From Bathynomus jamesi (lineage: Eukaryota; Arthropoda; Malacostraca; Isopoda; Cirolanidae), in NCBI GenBank assembly GCA_023014485.1, contig JAJOZX010000090.1:2247207-2311206 (forward strand): a stretch of 64,000 nucleotides of DNA. The letters run 5' to 3'. Shown here piece after piece: positions 42,468-55,935 of this stretch (the stretch's first letter is position 1; each line of letters starts with the position of its first letter). A model generated the notes under the pieces. The model ran no database searches and was not told the DNA's origin. It worked only from the letters and a program-made list of their open reading frames with translations. Made by a program: the position numbers and the translations under genes.

Positions 42468-43765
42468 TTGTTGAGTTTGAACGACGGTTCAGGATCGACC
42501 TGCGGTCGATCCCTCTGCAGCATCCCGCCTCATTTGCGGGACTTGGTGAAGGAGGGAATTGCTCTCTGATCGCCTCCTGCCCTCGTAGCCAGCCACGCAT
42601 GGCTGGTCAGGGACTTTGCACAAGAATCTGTCCAGCTGGTTCTTGAAGTTATTCAGGTTGGTGTGCTGGAGATTCCTCACTTCTTTGGAAGGACATTGAA
42701 AAGCTTTGGGCCCCGTATTCTGAGGGTATTTTCCATCCTCGTTTTCATGGCTCCTTGTCCCACCGCAGCTGGGACCGTACAAAATCTGCCTCTTCTCTCA
42801 TTCCAGTTTGTTTCTATTTCATTTCTGAGGTTAGGGACAGAGCCCTCAAGTATGTTCCATATGTATATTATTGTGTACCGCTCTCGCCTTCTTTCAAGAG
42901 AGTAGAGTTCCAGGGATTGTAGTCGAGACCAGTAGTCTTCACCTTCCGTTTCCTCTATCTTAGACGTAAAAGTCATTTGTATAGCTTCAATGCTCGCAAT
43001 GTCTCTTTTTCTGTGTGGGCTTGTGAGTACTGAGCAATACTCAATTATTGGTAGGACTAGACTCTTCCATAATTTGAGCATGATGTTTGCTTTTCTGCTG
43101 CGGAAGCTCCTCCAGATGATTCCCATTATTTTTCTAGCCGTTGTGATTTTGATTTTATAGTGCTCTCTGAATTCTGCATCCGACGACATTACTCCAAGAT
43201 CCCTGACTTGTGGATTTGGTGTTATCTGTTTGGCTTGCGGAGTTTTGTACCCTTTTTTCTGTAGCTCTTTGTTATTACCATATCTTAGAAGTTGGAATTT
43301 TTCTTCGTTGAACTTCATATTGTTGTCTTCTGCCCACTGGAATAATGTTTCAATGTCGTTTTGTAGTTTTCTTACGTCATCTTCGTTCAATATTTCCTTA
43401 CATATCTTCGTGTCATCTGCGAAGCATGATACAATACTGTCCTTAATATCTGTATCAATATCTGCAATCATTATTATGAACAACAAGGGAGCTAATACTG
43501 TCCCTTGTGGGACAGAGCTCACGACTTCCGAGACTTCCGATTTAACTCCATTTACCACCACTCTTTGCGTTCTTTGCGTCAAGAAATTAAATATCCACCT
43601 TCCTAGCTTTCCAGTAATTCCTGTATCCTTAAGTTTGTGTGCTATGATTCCATGGTCACATTTATCGAAGGCTTTAGCAAAATCAGTATATTACATCAAT
43701 GTTTTGTCCTCGACACAATGTTCCTAATATTTTCTCCTGGTGGTCCAGTAGCTGTGACAGGCATG

Positions 43766-43768
<3 letters not shown>
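42468..43768 (-). mobile_element. LINE-B copy 2 (non-LTR retrotransposon), 5'-truncated
   Basis: Minus-strand copy with the RT from the CLSQLLDH block to the C-terminus and a short GC-rich 3' end (TTCAGGATCGACCTGCGGTC). (TA)n borders both ends. The 3' end matches the fragment at 30967. Confidence 0.9.
42489..43768 (-). pseudogene. LINE-B reverse transcriptase
   Basis: CLSQLLDHQEKILGTLC, a frameshift, TDFAKAFDKCDHGIIAHKL, then one open stretch from 43582: VVSSVPQGTVLAPLLFIIM, SCFADDTKICKEILNEDDV (catalytic Asp pair), WAEDNNMKFNEEKFQLLRYG, PQVRDLGVMSSDAEFREHYK, LWKSLVLPIIEYCSVL, RLQSLELYSLERRRERYTII and GAMKTRMENTLRIRGPKLFN. A frameshift near 42685 leads to KEVRNLQHTNLNNFKNQLDR and FLCKVPDQPCV. 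CR1-like organisation, clearly distinct from the CR1 family of copies 1-4. Confidence 0.9.

Positions 43769-43769
<1 letters not shown>

Positions 43770-43815
<46 letters not shown>
43770..43815. repeat. (TA)n between two opposed LINE 5' ends
   Basis: The truncated 5' end of LINE-B (minus) and the truncated 5' end of CR1 copy 3 (plus) both meet this tract. Confidence 0.97.
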
Positions 43816-46894
<3,079 letters not shown>

Positions 46895-47720
46895 ATGTTG
46901 CGATTTTATTGCGGGATTATGCCAGGCGCGTTACCTTTACCTTCTACATTGGTTGGGGCAGGGAAAACGTTGTTGCTTTCAATCCTTCAAAACTCAGTTT
47001 CTTTATCTGTCTACTCGTCACAATCTTCCACACGACTATCCCCTTATCTTCAACAATACACAACTCAATCCTTACTCTTCTCTTAGCATTCTTGATGTTT
47101 CCTTTCCCTGTTCATCACAGGGAAAGGAAATCTTATCTCTTCTGGAAAGATCACATATACGCTCTTTCTAAAAGAGCTTCGAAGAGGTTAGGTATGTTGT
47201 TTCGGCTCCGCGACTTCCTCACCTCATTCAGTTGCTCAACCCACGCTTTACTTGACCGGATGGAATCAAAGGCTTCTCGTCTCATAAATTCCCCTCCTCT
47301 TACTGACTGTCTTCATTCCCTCTCTCTTCGCCGCAATGTTGCTTCGCTCTCTTTACTATGGTTATTATAACGGACACTGCTCTTCTGAACTCTCTAAATG
47401 CATGCCTCCTCCTTTAAGGAGAGCACGCAGTACCAGACTTTTGACTCATTCCTTTTCTGTCGAACTCTCTAATGCAAAGGTTAATCGGTATTTTCAACCT
47501 TTCATTCACTCAGCCGGTCAATTCTGGAACGATCTTCCTCATTCCATCTTTCCCCCTCGCTATGACCTCCAACCTTTCAAACGTAGAGTGTCCAGGCATC
47601 TCGAAAAAAAAAACTTTAGACTTTGATTATGGCTCTCTTCCTCTATGATGGGAGGGAGCGTTTTTGCGGGCTTTCGCCCTAGGCCCCTCCCTCCTGCATA
47701 ACCCTCCCTCCGTGGGTTTA
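46895..47720 (+). mobile_element. LINE-D fragment (non-LTR retrotransposon C-terminal region and 3' UTR)
   Basis: Three frames together give the region after the RT palm of a LINE lineage frequent in crustacean genomes. The 3' UTR contains a GC-rich hairpin (GGAGGGAGCG ... GGCCCCTCCCTCC, about 47650-47693). Both the catalytic RT part and any 3' tail repeat are missing. Confidence 0.8.
46926..47625 (+). pseudogene. LINE-D RT C-terminal region
   Basis: SKTQFLYLSTRHNLP-like and PLIFNNTQLNPYSSLSILDV in the first frame. Then SKRASKRLGMLFRLRDFL, LLDRMESKASRLINSPPLTD and SLSLRRNVASLSLL in the second. Finally ELSKCMPPPLRRARSTRLLT, VNRYFQPFIHSAGQFWNDLP and PPRYDLQPFKRRVSRHLE in the third, with a stop at 47625. 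Frame breaks near 47095 and 47345. Confidence 0.82.
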
Positions 47721-48106
47721 GAGGAACGAAGAACTCTTATTTTTATTAAAACTCAAAATCCAAGAAATTTCTACCTTTTTGACGGTTGTTCGAAACTTTA
47801 ATGATTTTCAAGTGATAACGGAAGTTAATATTTTGCTCAGTTACTGTAGATGATAACACTGTGTAACACTGATTCTGTTTATACAGAATTTTTTATGTTT
47901 TTTATGCATTGTGAGCGCTGAGTCCAAATCTGGGCATGGTTTGTGTGTATCATCAATGGTTTCAGAGATAATCCATTTTTCATGTTTTACCAGTATAATG
48001 TTATTATGGGCGCAGCAATATCAGAATAATCAGGAATTGTTGAGAACAATCCGCATGTTCGTTGACAGTTTCTTGCTCTAGAAATTGCCCGAAACTTCCA
48101 CTGTGC
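47721..48106. other. No coding signal; upstream region of the next unit
   Basis: AT-rich; nothing recognised until the TATA box at 48107. Confidence 0.5.
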
Positions 48107-48141
48107 TATATAAAGAAGAGCGCAGAGTCTGAGAAGTCAGT
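48107..48141 (+). promoter_or_regulatory. Candidate core promoter: TATA box and initiator
   Basis: TATATAAAG at 48107-48115 lies 32 bases upstream of the A of TCAGT (48137-48141), the arthropod initiator consensus. This spacing is normal for a TATA-Inr promoter, and the gene-like unit begins about 240 bp downstream. Not tested. Confidence 0.55.
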
Positions 48142-48196
48142 AAGTGTGAGCACACAAAGAAAGCAGGTTGTTTGTCTGATGGTTACCAGCACTGAG

Positions 48197-48345
48197 GTAC
48201 TGTGTTTCTGTGCTTCTCTGTGCTGACGATTTGAGTGTTATCGATCCTTTTTTATTGCGAACATTATTTCAATGTTGTGAACACATCTTTTTCTGGAATC
48301 TGTAATCTGTTGCAGATTTAATAACTCTTCTCTCTATATCTGCAG
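48197..48345 (+). other. Candidate 5' UTR intron
   Basis: Donor CTGAG|GTACTG and acceptor CTCTCTATATCTGCAG|G with a pyrimidine-rich tract define a 149-bp intron between the predicted transcription start and the first coding ATG. Predicted from consensus only. Confidence 0.4.
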
Positions 48346-48379
48346 GTTATGATTAATGTAGTACAGTTTGGTAAAGAGA

Positions 48380-48805
48380 ATGGCAACTAGAGCTTGTAAA
48401 CACTCGCCGGATATATTCTGCTACATGTGTGGGTATTACATAGGCCCCAAGTAAGTATCGCACAAGATTGTGAAAGGCACCAAGTTCTGGATCGCGTATC
48501 GGCTCTGTTTTGGTATGCCTATGGGTGACCAAGATAAGCCCTGGGCACCCCATGTGATCTGTGGAAGCTGCCTCTCCACACTTGAAGGGTGGGTGCGGGG
48601 AGTACGCAAGGCAATGCCCTTTGCGGTACCCAGAATATGGAGAGAACCAAAGAGCCACCACGACGATTGCTACTACTGCATGGTAGATGTTTCTAAGTAC
48701 AGGAAAGTTAAAGGAAGGCAGACTCTTCAGTATCCAAGCATAGCGTCGTCCATAGCTCCTGTACCACATGGCGAAGGTCTTCCAATACCACGTCCACCAG
48801 AACAG
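48380..48805 (+). pseudogene. Unnamed arthropod repeat-family protein, N-terminal exon
   Basis: Starts MATRACKHSPDIFCYMCGYY. An in-frame TAA at 48452 interrupts it, and it continues in the same frame: FWIAYRLCFGMPMGDQDKPW, APHVICGSCLSTLEGWVRGV, FAVPRIWREPKSHHDDCYYC and SIAPVPHGEGLPIPRPPEQ. The CxxC pairs (CYMC, CGSC, CYYC) suggest a zinc-binding module. The exon ends GAACAG|GTATCT, a good donor. From memory, proteins with this order (GDQDKxWAPH, DDCYxC, then the HGERFHQDI region) are repeated in many arthropod genomes. I know no tested function and no agreed name. Confidence 0.72.
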
Positions 48806-48901
48806 GTATCTATCCATTACTTTACCTTCTGTATTTACAGACTGTGGGTCATTATGTGTCGATATTTCTTAGTGCTGTTGCTCTTCTACATATATAGCTA
48901 G
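48806..48901 (+). other. Truncated intron at the inversion junction
   Basis: Intron sequence following the donor at 48806. It runs into the inverted segment near 48902, where exon sequence begins on the opposite strand. Confidence 0.5.
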
Positions 48902-49336
48902 AACAGAATGTGCAACTGGTATAGATGGATATTTGTTCCCATTGTGGAGTAGAACAGCTTTTAAACTCCGAGTTGAACTGTCAATAAACAGGCGCCACTC
49001 TGAGGGTATATGTGTTAACCCAATAGCTGTGAGTAGACCATTAACCTCGCTGCAATAACAGAGAGAGCCATTGACATCGTAGAACCTTGCAAACTTTTCA
49101 TGCCGCTTTCGGTATACAGTGCTCTTGCAATCTCCTCCAAGCAAATTCCACTCTTTGAGTCTGGAGGTCAGAAGCTCAGACCCTGATTTCGTCAGACCCA
49201 AATCTCTAATTAAGTCGTCCAATTCCCTCTGATTTGGAAAGTGAGGGTTTGTACTGAAAGTTACTGTATATTCTTCATCATGACTGTCCTCACCAGCCGA
49301 CATCTCAGATGAGCTAGCTGCATCCTCATTTTCAAC
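48902..49336 (-). pseudogene. Unnamed family, middle exon, inverted relative to the rest
   Basis: On the minus strand, TTCTTTTCTTTGCAG|G forms an acceptor. The exon then reads VENEDAASSSEMSAGEDSHD, FPNQRELDDLIRDLGLTKSG, LLTSRLKEWNLLGGDCKSTV, CYCSEVNGLLTAIGLTHIPS and EWRLFIDSSTRSLKAVLLHN with GNKYPSIPVAHSV. It has no stop. Its natural continuation (KEDYENVKQLLTQIRYEQYN) lies on the plus strand from 49368. The segment between the first intron and this point is therefore flipped. Confidence 0.75.
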
Positions 49337-49367
49337 CTGCAAAGAAAAGAAACAAAATATAGGCATA

Positions 49368-50140
49368 GTGAAAGAGGACTATGAAAATGTCAAACAACTG
49401 CTCACTCAAATCAGGTATGAACAATATAACTGGGACGTGTGTGGTGATTTCAAAATGATTGGTTTCCTGTTAGGTTTACAAGGAGGGTTTACTAAATATT
49501 CATTTTCTTTGCCTGTGGGATAGCAGGGCTTCAACTGAGCACTATAAAACATTTCAGTGGCCTCCACGTAAAGGACTGCAATCAGGAAAGTACAATGTAC
49601 TCAGGGAACCTCTTGTGAAGCCTGACATAGTTCTGCTACCACCTCTCCATATTAAGTTGGGTCTAATTAAGCAGTTTGTAACTGCGTTAGATTTTGGAGC
49701 GGAAGTTTTCCAACAGATTCGGGTCATGTTCCCTAAAGTCTCTGAGACCAAAGTCAAGGCTGGCATCTTTGTAGGACCACAAGTCAAGGCGCTGTTGAAT
49801 TCAAAGAACCTTGAAGCCAAGATGACTCCGATCGAAAAAGAGGCTTGGTGTGTGTTCCGTGATGTGGTTCGTGGGTTTTTAGGCAACCATAAAGCACCAA
49901 ACTATAAGGAGTTAGTGTCAAACTTGATTAAGTGCTATGGCAAAATGGGGTGCCGTATGTCTTTAAAATTACACTATCTGCATTCACATCGACTTTTTTC
50001 GTGATAACCTGGACGATGTGAGTGAAGAACATGGCGAAAGATTCCATCAAGATATTTATACGATGGAGAAAAGGTACCAGAGCCATTGGGATGCTTCCAT
50101 GATGGGGAGACTACGTATGGTCGCTGATCAGAAACGATAA
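49368..50140 (+). pseudogene. Unnamed family, C-terminal part
   Basis: VKEDYENVKQLLTQIRYEQY, GDFKMIGFLLGLQGGFTKY, a frameshift near 49512, LWDSRASTEHYKTFQWPPRK, VLREPLVKPDIVLLPPLHIK, LGLIKQFVTALDFGAEVFQQ, VKAGIFVGPQVKALLNSKNL, GFLGNHKAPNYKELVSNLIK and MGCRMSLKLHYLHSH. A second frameshift near 49990 is followed by DNLDDVSEEHGERFHQDIYT, MEKRYQSHWDASMMGRLRMV and the stop at 50138. The succession of conserved acidic and His residues would suit a degenerate transposase-like fold, but that is a guess. Confidence 0.75.
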
Positions 50141-50241
50141 GAATGTTCATACGCGGAAGTCGCGTTCTTCAGTGCATTTTTAAGGAACGCACACTGCATA
50201 ACGAGGCTTGTTATTCTCTTATCGGTTCTCCTCATGATATA

Positions 50242-51112
50242 TGGGCCCCTTGCTTTTTCTTATATATATTAACGACTTAGATGTCGGCCTAGTCAGTACA
50301 GTTTTTGCGGATGACACGAAGCTGGGTGGTAGGGCGATTAATGACGAAGATAGAGGTAAAATTCAGGAAGATCTGAATAAAATCGTTGATTGGTCAGTCA
50401 CATGGCAAATGAGATTTAACGTTGATAAGTGCAAAATTTTGCATATAGGTTCGCGTAACGGTAATTTTGCGTATAGTATGTCAGGGAAAGATTTAACAAG
50501 CGTAGAGCAGGAAAAAGATTTAGGAGTTATAGTCACTGGTGATTTAAAAGTAGCGAAACAAAGTACACAGCGGCGGTCAATAAGGCGAACAAAGTGTTAG
50601 GTTTTATAGCTCGAAATTTTGAGTACAAATCGCGCGATATTATAGTTCCACTTTATAAATCATTAGTTAGACCCCATTTGGAGTACGCGGTCCAATTTTG
50701 GAATCCGCATATGCGCAAAGATATAGACAAAATCGAAAGAGTTCAAAGACGAGCAACTAAGATGATTCCGTCGCTTAGGTCAAAGTCGTACGAGGATAGG
50801 CTTAAGGAGTTAAAATTGACAACACTCGAGACTAGGGTTAAGGGGTGATCTAATCCAGGTTTTCAAAATTATGAATGGGTTCGATAACGTAGATAGAGAT
50901 AGCTTTTTCGAAATATCTCAATATAATAGGACTAGAAATAACGGATGTAAGTTGACAAGTAGAAGGTTCGAGACAGCAGTTGCGAAAACTTTTTTACGCA
51001 TAGAATAGTAAATAGCTGGAATAGTTTGCCGGTAGAAGTAATTAGTAGCACGTCTATAAACATGTTTAAAAATCGATTAGACGCATATGTTGATAGAAAG
51101 GGTATAGTTTAA
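50242..51112 (+). pseudogene. CR1 reverse transcriptase C-terminal part, copy 4
   Basis: INDLDVGLVSTVFADDTKLG (a 6-base in-frame loss before the catalytic pair compared with copies 2 and 3), IVDWSVTWQMRFNVDKCKIL, SGKDLTSVEQEKDLGVIVTG, a frameshift near 50570, YKSLVRPHLEYAVQFWNPHM, RVQRRATKMIPSLRSKSYED, a second frameshift near 50838 and the usual C-terminus. Confidence 0.9.
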
Positions 51113-51359
51113 GGTAGTAAAATTAAGGCCTTCTGGGGATAGATCCCACAGCTCAACACAAGTGTTGTGGGATATAGGGAGGCAGCGTCTTGGGTTAGGG
51201 GATACTCTCTGTCCTTACACACCCCATTTAAAGAGATTCCTCTGCCGAGCGGTGCCCCCCATAGTACTGTGAGGTATTGAAAAACTCATGATCTTCACTT
51301 GCCCCACAAACACCTTTAAATGGGAGACCCAAAATGGGTGCACACACATTTCTACATTA

Positions 51360-51962
51360 CTGTACAGTAGGGTGGATCGATTTTACATTTTTTTCGATTT
51401 CCATATTCTAATAGAGACAAAAACTTGCGCATGCATGAGAAAATAGCCTCTCCAAATCTTAGCTTAATAGGTAATCATCTTCTGCCCCCGGCAGAGCGAT
51501 GAAAATCATATTTTAGTAGTCAAAAACGTATTTTTCTTATAATTTTTAAAATATTTCAATATGCATGTGTGTTATTTCATGCCTAAGCAACGATATAAAT
51601 GCTATGGGAAATATATAAATGCATTATTTAAGACAAAGAGCCGATCTGAAAATATGTATATTATACATATTTTCAGATCGGCTCTTCGTCTTAAATAATG
51701 CATTTATATATTTCCCATAGCATTTATATCGTTGCTTAGGCATGAAATAACACACATGCATATTGAAATATTTTAAAAATTATAAGAAAAATACGTTTTT
51801 GACTACTAAAATATAATTTTCATCGCTCTGCCGGGGACAGAAGATGATTACCTATTACGCTAAGATTTTGCAGAGGCTATTTTCTCATGCATGCGCAAGT
51901 TTTGTCTCTATTAGAATATGGAAATCGAAAACAATGTAAAATCGATCCACCCTACTGTACAG
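51360..51962. mobile_element. hAT-like foldback element nested in CR1 copy 4
   Basis: The element spans 51368-51954 (587 bp). CTGTACAG flanks both ends exactly (51360-51367 and 51955-51962), and it occurs once at the same place in CR1 copy 3. The ends TAGGGTGGATCGATTTTACA are inverted, and the whole element is one palindrome of two arms of about 290 bp meeting at AATATGTATATTATACATAT. The arms differ at roughly a dozen sites. CTGTACAG fits the hAT nTnnnnAn target pattern. No coding capacity. Confidence 0.95.
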
Positions 51963-52457
51963 TCTTTACAGCCACACCTACACTTTTTCTCGTAAGTGTA
52001 TATATTGTAATGTATATGATTGTAAATTTTGACTTGGTCCGCAATCGATATGGACCGTGACTTGATGGATACCGTAATGAAATTGACTGGATTCTTTGGA
52101 TCTGATATATTTGCATGTCCGTTATAAATAGATATAGAGTGTAACATATTTGTGGACAGTAGTCTATTATGACTTGATCCTCTGGATCCAGAGATTCTAT
52201 CTTTAGTTTTAAATCGATAATTAATTAGTTTTAAATTGATAATTATTTAGTTTCGTAAAATTGGTCGTTGCCAATTTACCGGCAGTTTTTACATAAATTT
52301 CTTATGTTCTTGTGGTTCGGAACCCACGTAAAATTGTAGGTCCCCTCCGCCACCACGGAGGACATACACAATACACGATTACGAACACAGTTAGGTAGAC
52401 CAGCCATGAGTGGATCCTAGGGTCTTTGTTGGTCTGAAACATTATAACATTATATAT

Positions 52458-53010
52458 TATATCCTTTGCACCATTTTGGGTTTGTCAAACAATTTTGGCT
52501 CAATAAACATTAATTTCCAATAGTGTTTTTATTTTCAGAAAATATTTATGTTAGCCTTCTTTATATACTTTGCCATATGAAAAGTGTGATAACCTATATT
52601 TTTGAAAAGGTTGATGATAGAGCAAAACCAATATCATTTTTGGAATTAGCGCCCAAAAATCATTAAGAAACGACAGAAAAATCACAATAAACAGAAAATT
52701 TTTCAAATTTTGTTACCCAGTTTAATTAGACAAATGCGTTGAGATAAATTTAGTACCCAGAAAAGAAAATTGCCTTTTATTTGCTGCAGTAATTTCAGAT
52801 TTATTTCTTATTTCAATTTGTTTATGTCTGTAAAACTTCGAAATATTTGCAAAGCATTTTTTAAAAAGTCTGACCATTTTGTGATGCTATGAATTTTATT
52901 CAAAATTTTTGCTCTTGTTAAAGCGACCTCTCGGGAAAGCGACCTGGGAATCATATAGTGATTAATCAAGGAAATTTGGAGTTTTAAAACATTTTCATAG
53001 TGATTCATAA
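52458..53010. other. No feature recognised
   Basis: AT-rich spacer; no coding signal. Confidence 0.5.
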
Positions 53011-53015
53011 TATAT

Positions 53016-53053
<38 letters not shown>
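53011..53053. repeat. (TA)n tract
   Basis: TA run against the left end of the following transposon. Confidence 0.95.
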
Positions 53054-53980
53054 CAGGGCGGGCGGAAAGTAGCTCCCTATTTTGGATTGGTAAAAAAATA
53101 CGTATATTATCCATTTATTTCAGAAGAAATAATATGAAAAGGTAGGCATACATGGTAGGTTTTCTCTAAAATTCAATGTGGGCTCCAACTCTTTCCACCA
53201 GCTTCTGGAGCCGCCCAGGAATGGCGTCCACTGACTTTAGCAGGAACTCCGGCGGGATGGAGGACATGACTTCCCGAATTCGGTCCTCCAGTTCTTCCAA
53301 TGTCCTCGGTTTGGTGCGGTAGACTTCTTCCTTTACCCACCCCCAAAGAAAGAAGTCGCACGGTTACCGCTGAAAAACGGCAGAATCGGTTCAGTGTAAC
53401 GGTGTGGTTTGGTATGACCTCAGATCAGGTTGTGGCCCGTTCCTTCTGCGCAACACCATGAATGCTGAGCGGTACCTTGCTATGTTGCGAAACGAGGTCT
53501 GGCCGGTTGTCAGCACATGGGAGAACATCGACGATCTGATATTTATGCAAGATGGCGCCCCTCCGCACTTCGCTCTTGTTGTCCGTGAGTGGCTGGATGC
53601 CCACTTCCCTGGGCGTTGGATGGGTCGTCGTGGTCCACATCAATGGCCAGCCAGGAGCCCCGACTTGACACCGTGCGACTTCTTTCTTTGGGGGAGGGTA
53701 AAGGAAGAAGTCTACCGCACCAAACCGAGGACATTGGAAGAACTGGAGGACCGAATTCGGGAAGTCATGTCCTCCATCCCGCCGGAGTTCCTGCTAAAGT
53801 CAGTGGACACCATTCCTGGGCGGCTCCAGAAGCTGGTGGAAAGAGTTGGAGCCCACATTGAATTTTAGAGAAAACCTACCATGTATGCCTACCTTTTCAT
53901 ATATTTCTTCTGAAATAAATGGATAATATACGTATTTTTTTTACCAATCCAAAATAGGGAGCTACTTTCCGCCCACCCTG
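53054..53980 (+). mobile_element. Foldback DD41D transposon derivative
   Basis: Ends CAGGGCGGGCGGAAAGTAGC and (reverse complement) CAGGGTGGGCGGAAAGTAGC, with TA outside both. About 300 bp on the left (53054-53358) are an inverted copy of the right end, including the last 60 or so codons of the transposase gene. GC-richer than its surroundings inside the coding part. Distinct terminal sequence from the other DD41D elements. Confidence 0.92.
53359..53868 (+). pseudogene. DD41D transposase, C-terminal part
   Basis: An open frame enters at about 53404 and reads CGPFLLRNTMNAERYLAMLR, DLIFMQDGAPPHFALVVREW (second Asp) and [20 protein letters not shown] plus FLWGRVKEEV (third Asp, 41 residues apart). 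The C-terminus ends LVERVGAHIEF. The first Asp and the DNA-binding region are lost at the junction with the inverted arm. The frame itself is undamaged. Confidence 0.92.
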
Positions 53981-54360
53981 TATATATATATATATATATG
54001 ATGAATAAAACCACGAAGGAAAGGAAACACAGAGTGGTGCTCGAGCGCTTTCGTCTAATGACATCCTCAGGAACACTGAAGTAAATAAAGAGTTCAAGAC
54101 TATATATAGGTTACAAAAAAAAAATATATATATATATATATTATATATATATATATATATACTGTATATAATAAAAATAAAAATTGTGGGAGGAGCATAC
54201 AAATTTGTAAGGAAAACTACCAATTTTAGCACTTTGCCCGAATTCAACACAAGTTCAAATGGATTGTTTACAACCAATTTTATAGATAATGCCTGATAAT
54301 AGTCCTTATGATCTTTGAGAATGCGTTTCAAGCCACTACTGAATGATTTGATGTGTTTTG

Positions 54361-55560
54361 AACCTTTCTTCGAAAAACATTAGTGACGATGCAAAAAGTG
54401 CCCTTGGATTTGGTATGTCCTTTTTTATTGTTAAAAAACCTTCTGCTTTACAAATTTGTTATAGTCTTGCTTGTTTTGAAAAAAAGTGTAATCTTCCTCA
54501 GTCTTTGGTTAACATAGTTAAAGGCCTTGTCTATAGTGCTGCGAATAGTACTTACGAAGATAACTTTCCTAAACGTTTTCGCAATAGCCTCTCACAATTA
54601 AAAAAGATGGTGAGCTCCATATTACTAAAGCAGACAAGGCTAACACCATAATTATTAGGACAAAGTGGACTACATTAGAAAGATGAACGAGCTGCTCCGG
54701 GACCCCGCCACATACAGAAAATTTAGGAAGAACCCGCAGGATGACGTCATCAAATCATTCAATAGTGCTTGAAACGCATTCTCAAAGATCATAAGGACTT
54801 ACTTCCGCTTTTCATGTCCACTTCACCTTCTCTTCCCTACCTTTACGGTCATATTAAAACTCACGAACTGGCAACCCTATGCGCCCTATTATTAGCTCGG
54901 TGGGCTCTATTACCTATAAATTCTCCAAATGGCTTGTCAAAGTCTTGTCCCCCATTCTCGGAACTATCTCTGATTCACATGTAAAAAATTCCATGGACCT
55001 TACTGAAAAATTGAATAATGTACGCGCTGAAACCAACGATAGATTGATCAGTTTTGACGTTTGTTCATTGTTTACAAAAGTGCCGATTGACAATATGCTT
55101 GACTTTCTCTCCCAGAATTACATAAGTACGACCTGCCACTACCTGCACACATCGTTTTGGAACTATTAAGCTTTGCATCAAAGACTGTAAATTCACTTTC
55201 AATAGCGAGTATTATCAACAGGTTTTTGGGATGGCCATGGGCAACCCCTTATCGCCCCTCCTCTCCAATATTTATATGGAGTTTTTCGAAATTACTTACA
55301 TTCCGAGAATCCTGGGGGTTGGCATCCCATGGTTGCGGTACGTCGACGATATTTTGTGTATCTGGCCCATGAATCGTGACCTGGATGACTTCCTCCTTCA
55401 GTTAAATGATGAAGTCCCCTCCATTAAGTTTACTTTAGAAGTGGAACAAGACAACTCAATCCCGTTTTTGGATGTGCGCGTACATAGGGAAAGCCCAGTT
55501 TTAAGTTTAGTATCTATCAGACAAAACAAACAATTTGTCCTACTTTTTAGGCATTGCTAA
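54361..55560 (+). pseudogene. Penelope-like reverse transcriptase
   Basis: N-terminal region GFGMSFFIVKKPSALQICYS, LACFEKKCNLPQSLVNIVKG, EDNFPKRFRNSLSQLKK, then YIRKMNELLRDPATYRKF. Next RT blocks SVGSITYKFSKWLVKVLSPI, DRLISFDVCSLFTKVPIDN, MAMGNPLSPLLSNIYMEFFE and GIPWLRYVDDILCIW (catalytic Asp pair at 55345-55350), and IPFLDVRVHRE. Frame breaks near 54620, 54870, 55140 and 55230. Confidence 0.88.
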
Positions 55561-55935
55561 TGTACTTAAACTTTTGGATATTAATGTAGTATTTTCAAAG
55601 AACAATATTGTGAAAAATATCATAGTAAAAAATAGCCCTACCAATAATTCAGGCATTATCTATAAAATTGGTTGTAAATCAATATTCCGTTAGAACGGGA
55701 CAGTCCTCCAGTGCCTTTTTGTCCATTTGTCAAAGTTATCCCATTGTATTGATTGGAATAATGCTTCAGTTTGTTTCACTCTAGCAACATTGTTAATAGA
55801 AATATTCTTGAGTCTGCTATTATCCAACTTACAAATAACTTTAACGTGAGCAAAGGTCTTTTTCAACTCGATCCCGTTGTTTTCAATTCGTTCGGAATGG
55901 ATTTAGACAAGAAGGGCAGAGTGCTAAAACTTTGG
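55561..55935 (+). pseudogene. Penelope-like GIY-YIG endonuclease region, deleted
   Basis: VLKLLDINVVFSKNNIVKNI and SPTNNSGIIYKIGCKS (the GIY half) remain. The YIG half is removed by a short deletion, after which VRTGQSSSAL-like, HLSKLSHCIDWNNASVCF and GLFQLDPVVFNSFGMDLDK follow in shifting frames. Confidence 0.75.

Larger units (their letters stand above)
50242..52457 (+). mobile_element. CR1-like LINE, copy 4, with a nested foldback
   Basis: 5'-truncated at GPLLFLIYINDLDVGL, in the middle of the RT. C-terminus and full 3' UTR with hairpin and central module, ending ACATTATAACATTATATA. A 587-bp hAT-like element (51368-51954) splits the UTR. Outside that insertion, the UTR is nearly identical to copy 3. 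Confidence 0.93.

Noticed and set aside
48444..48458. Splice donor CCAA|GTAAGT inside the N-terminal exon
   Set aside because: Family-like protein sequence continues in the same frame right after it, so the TAA is better read as a nonsense mutation; a weak cryptic donor cannot be excluded.
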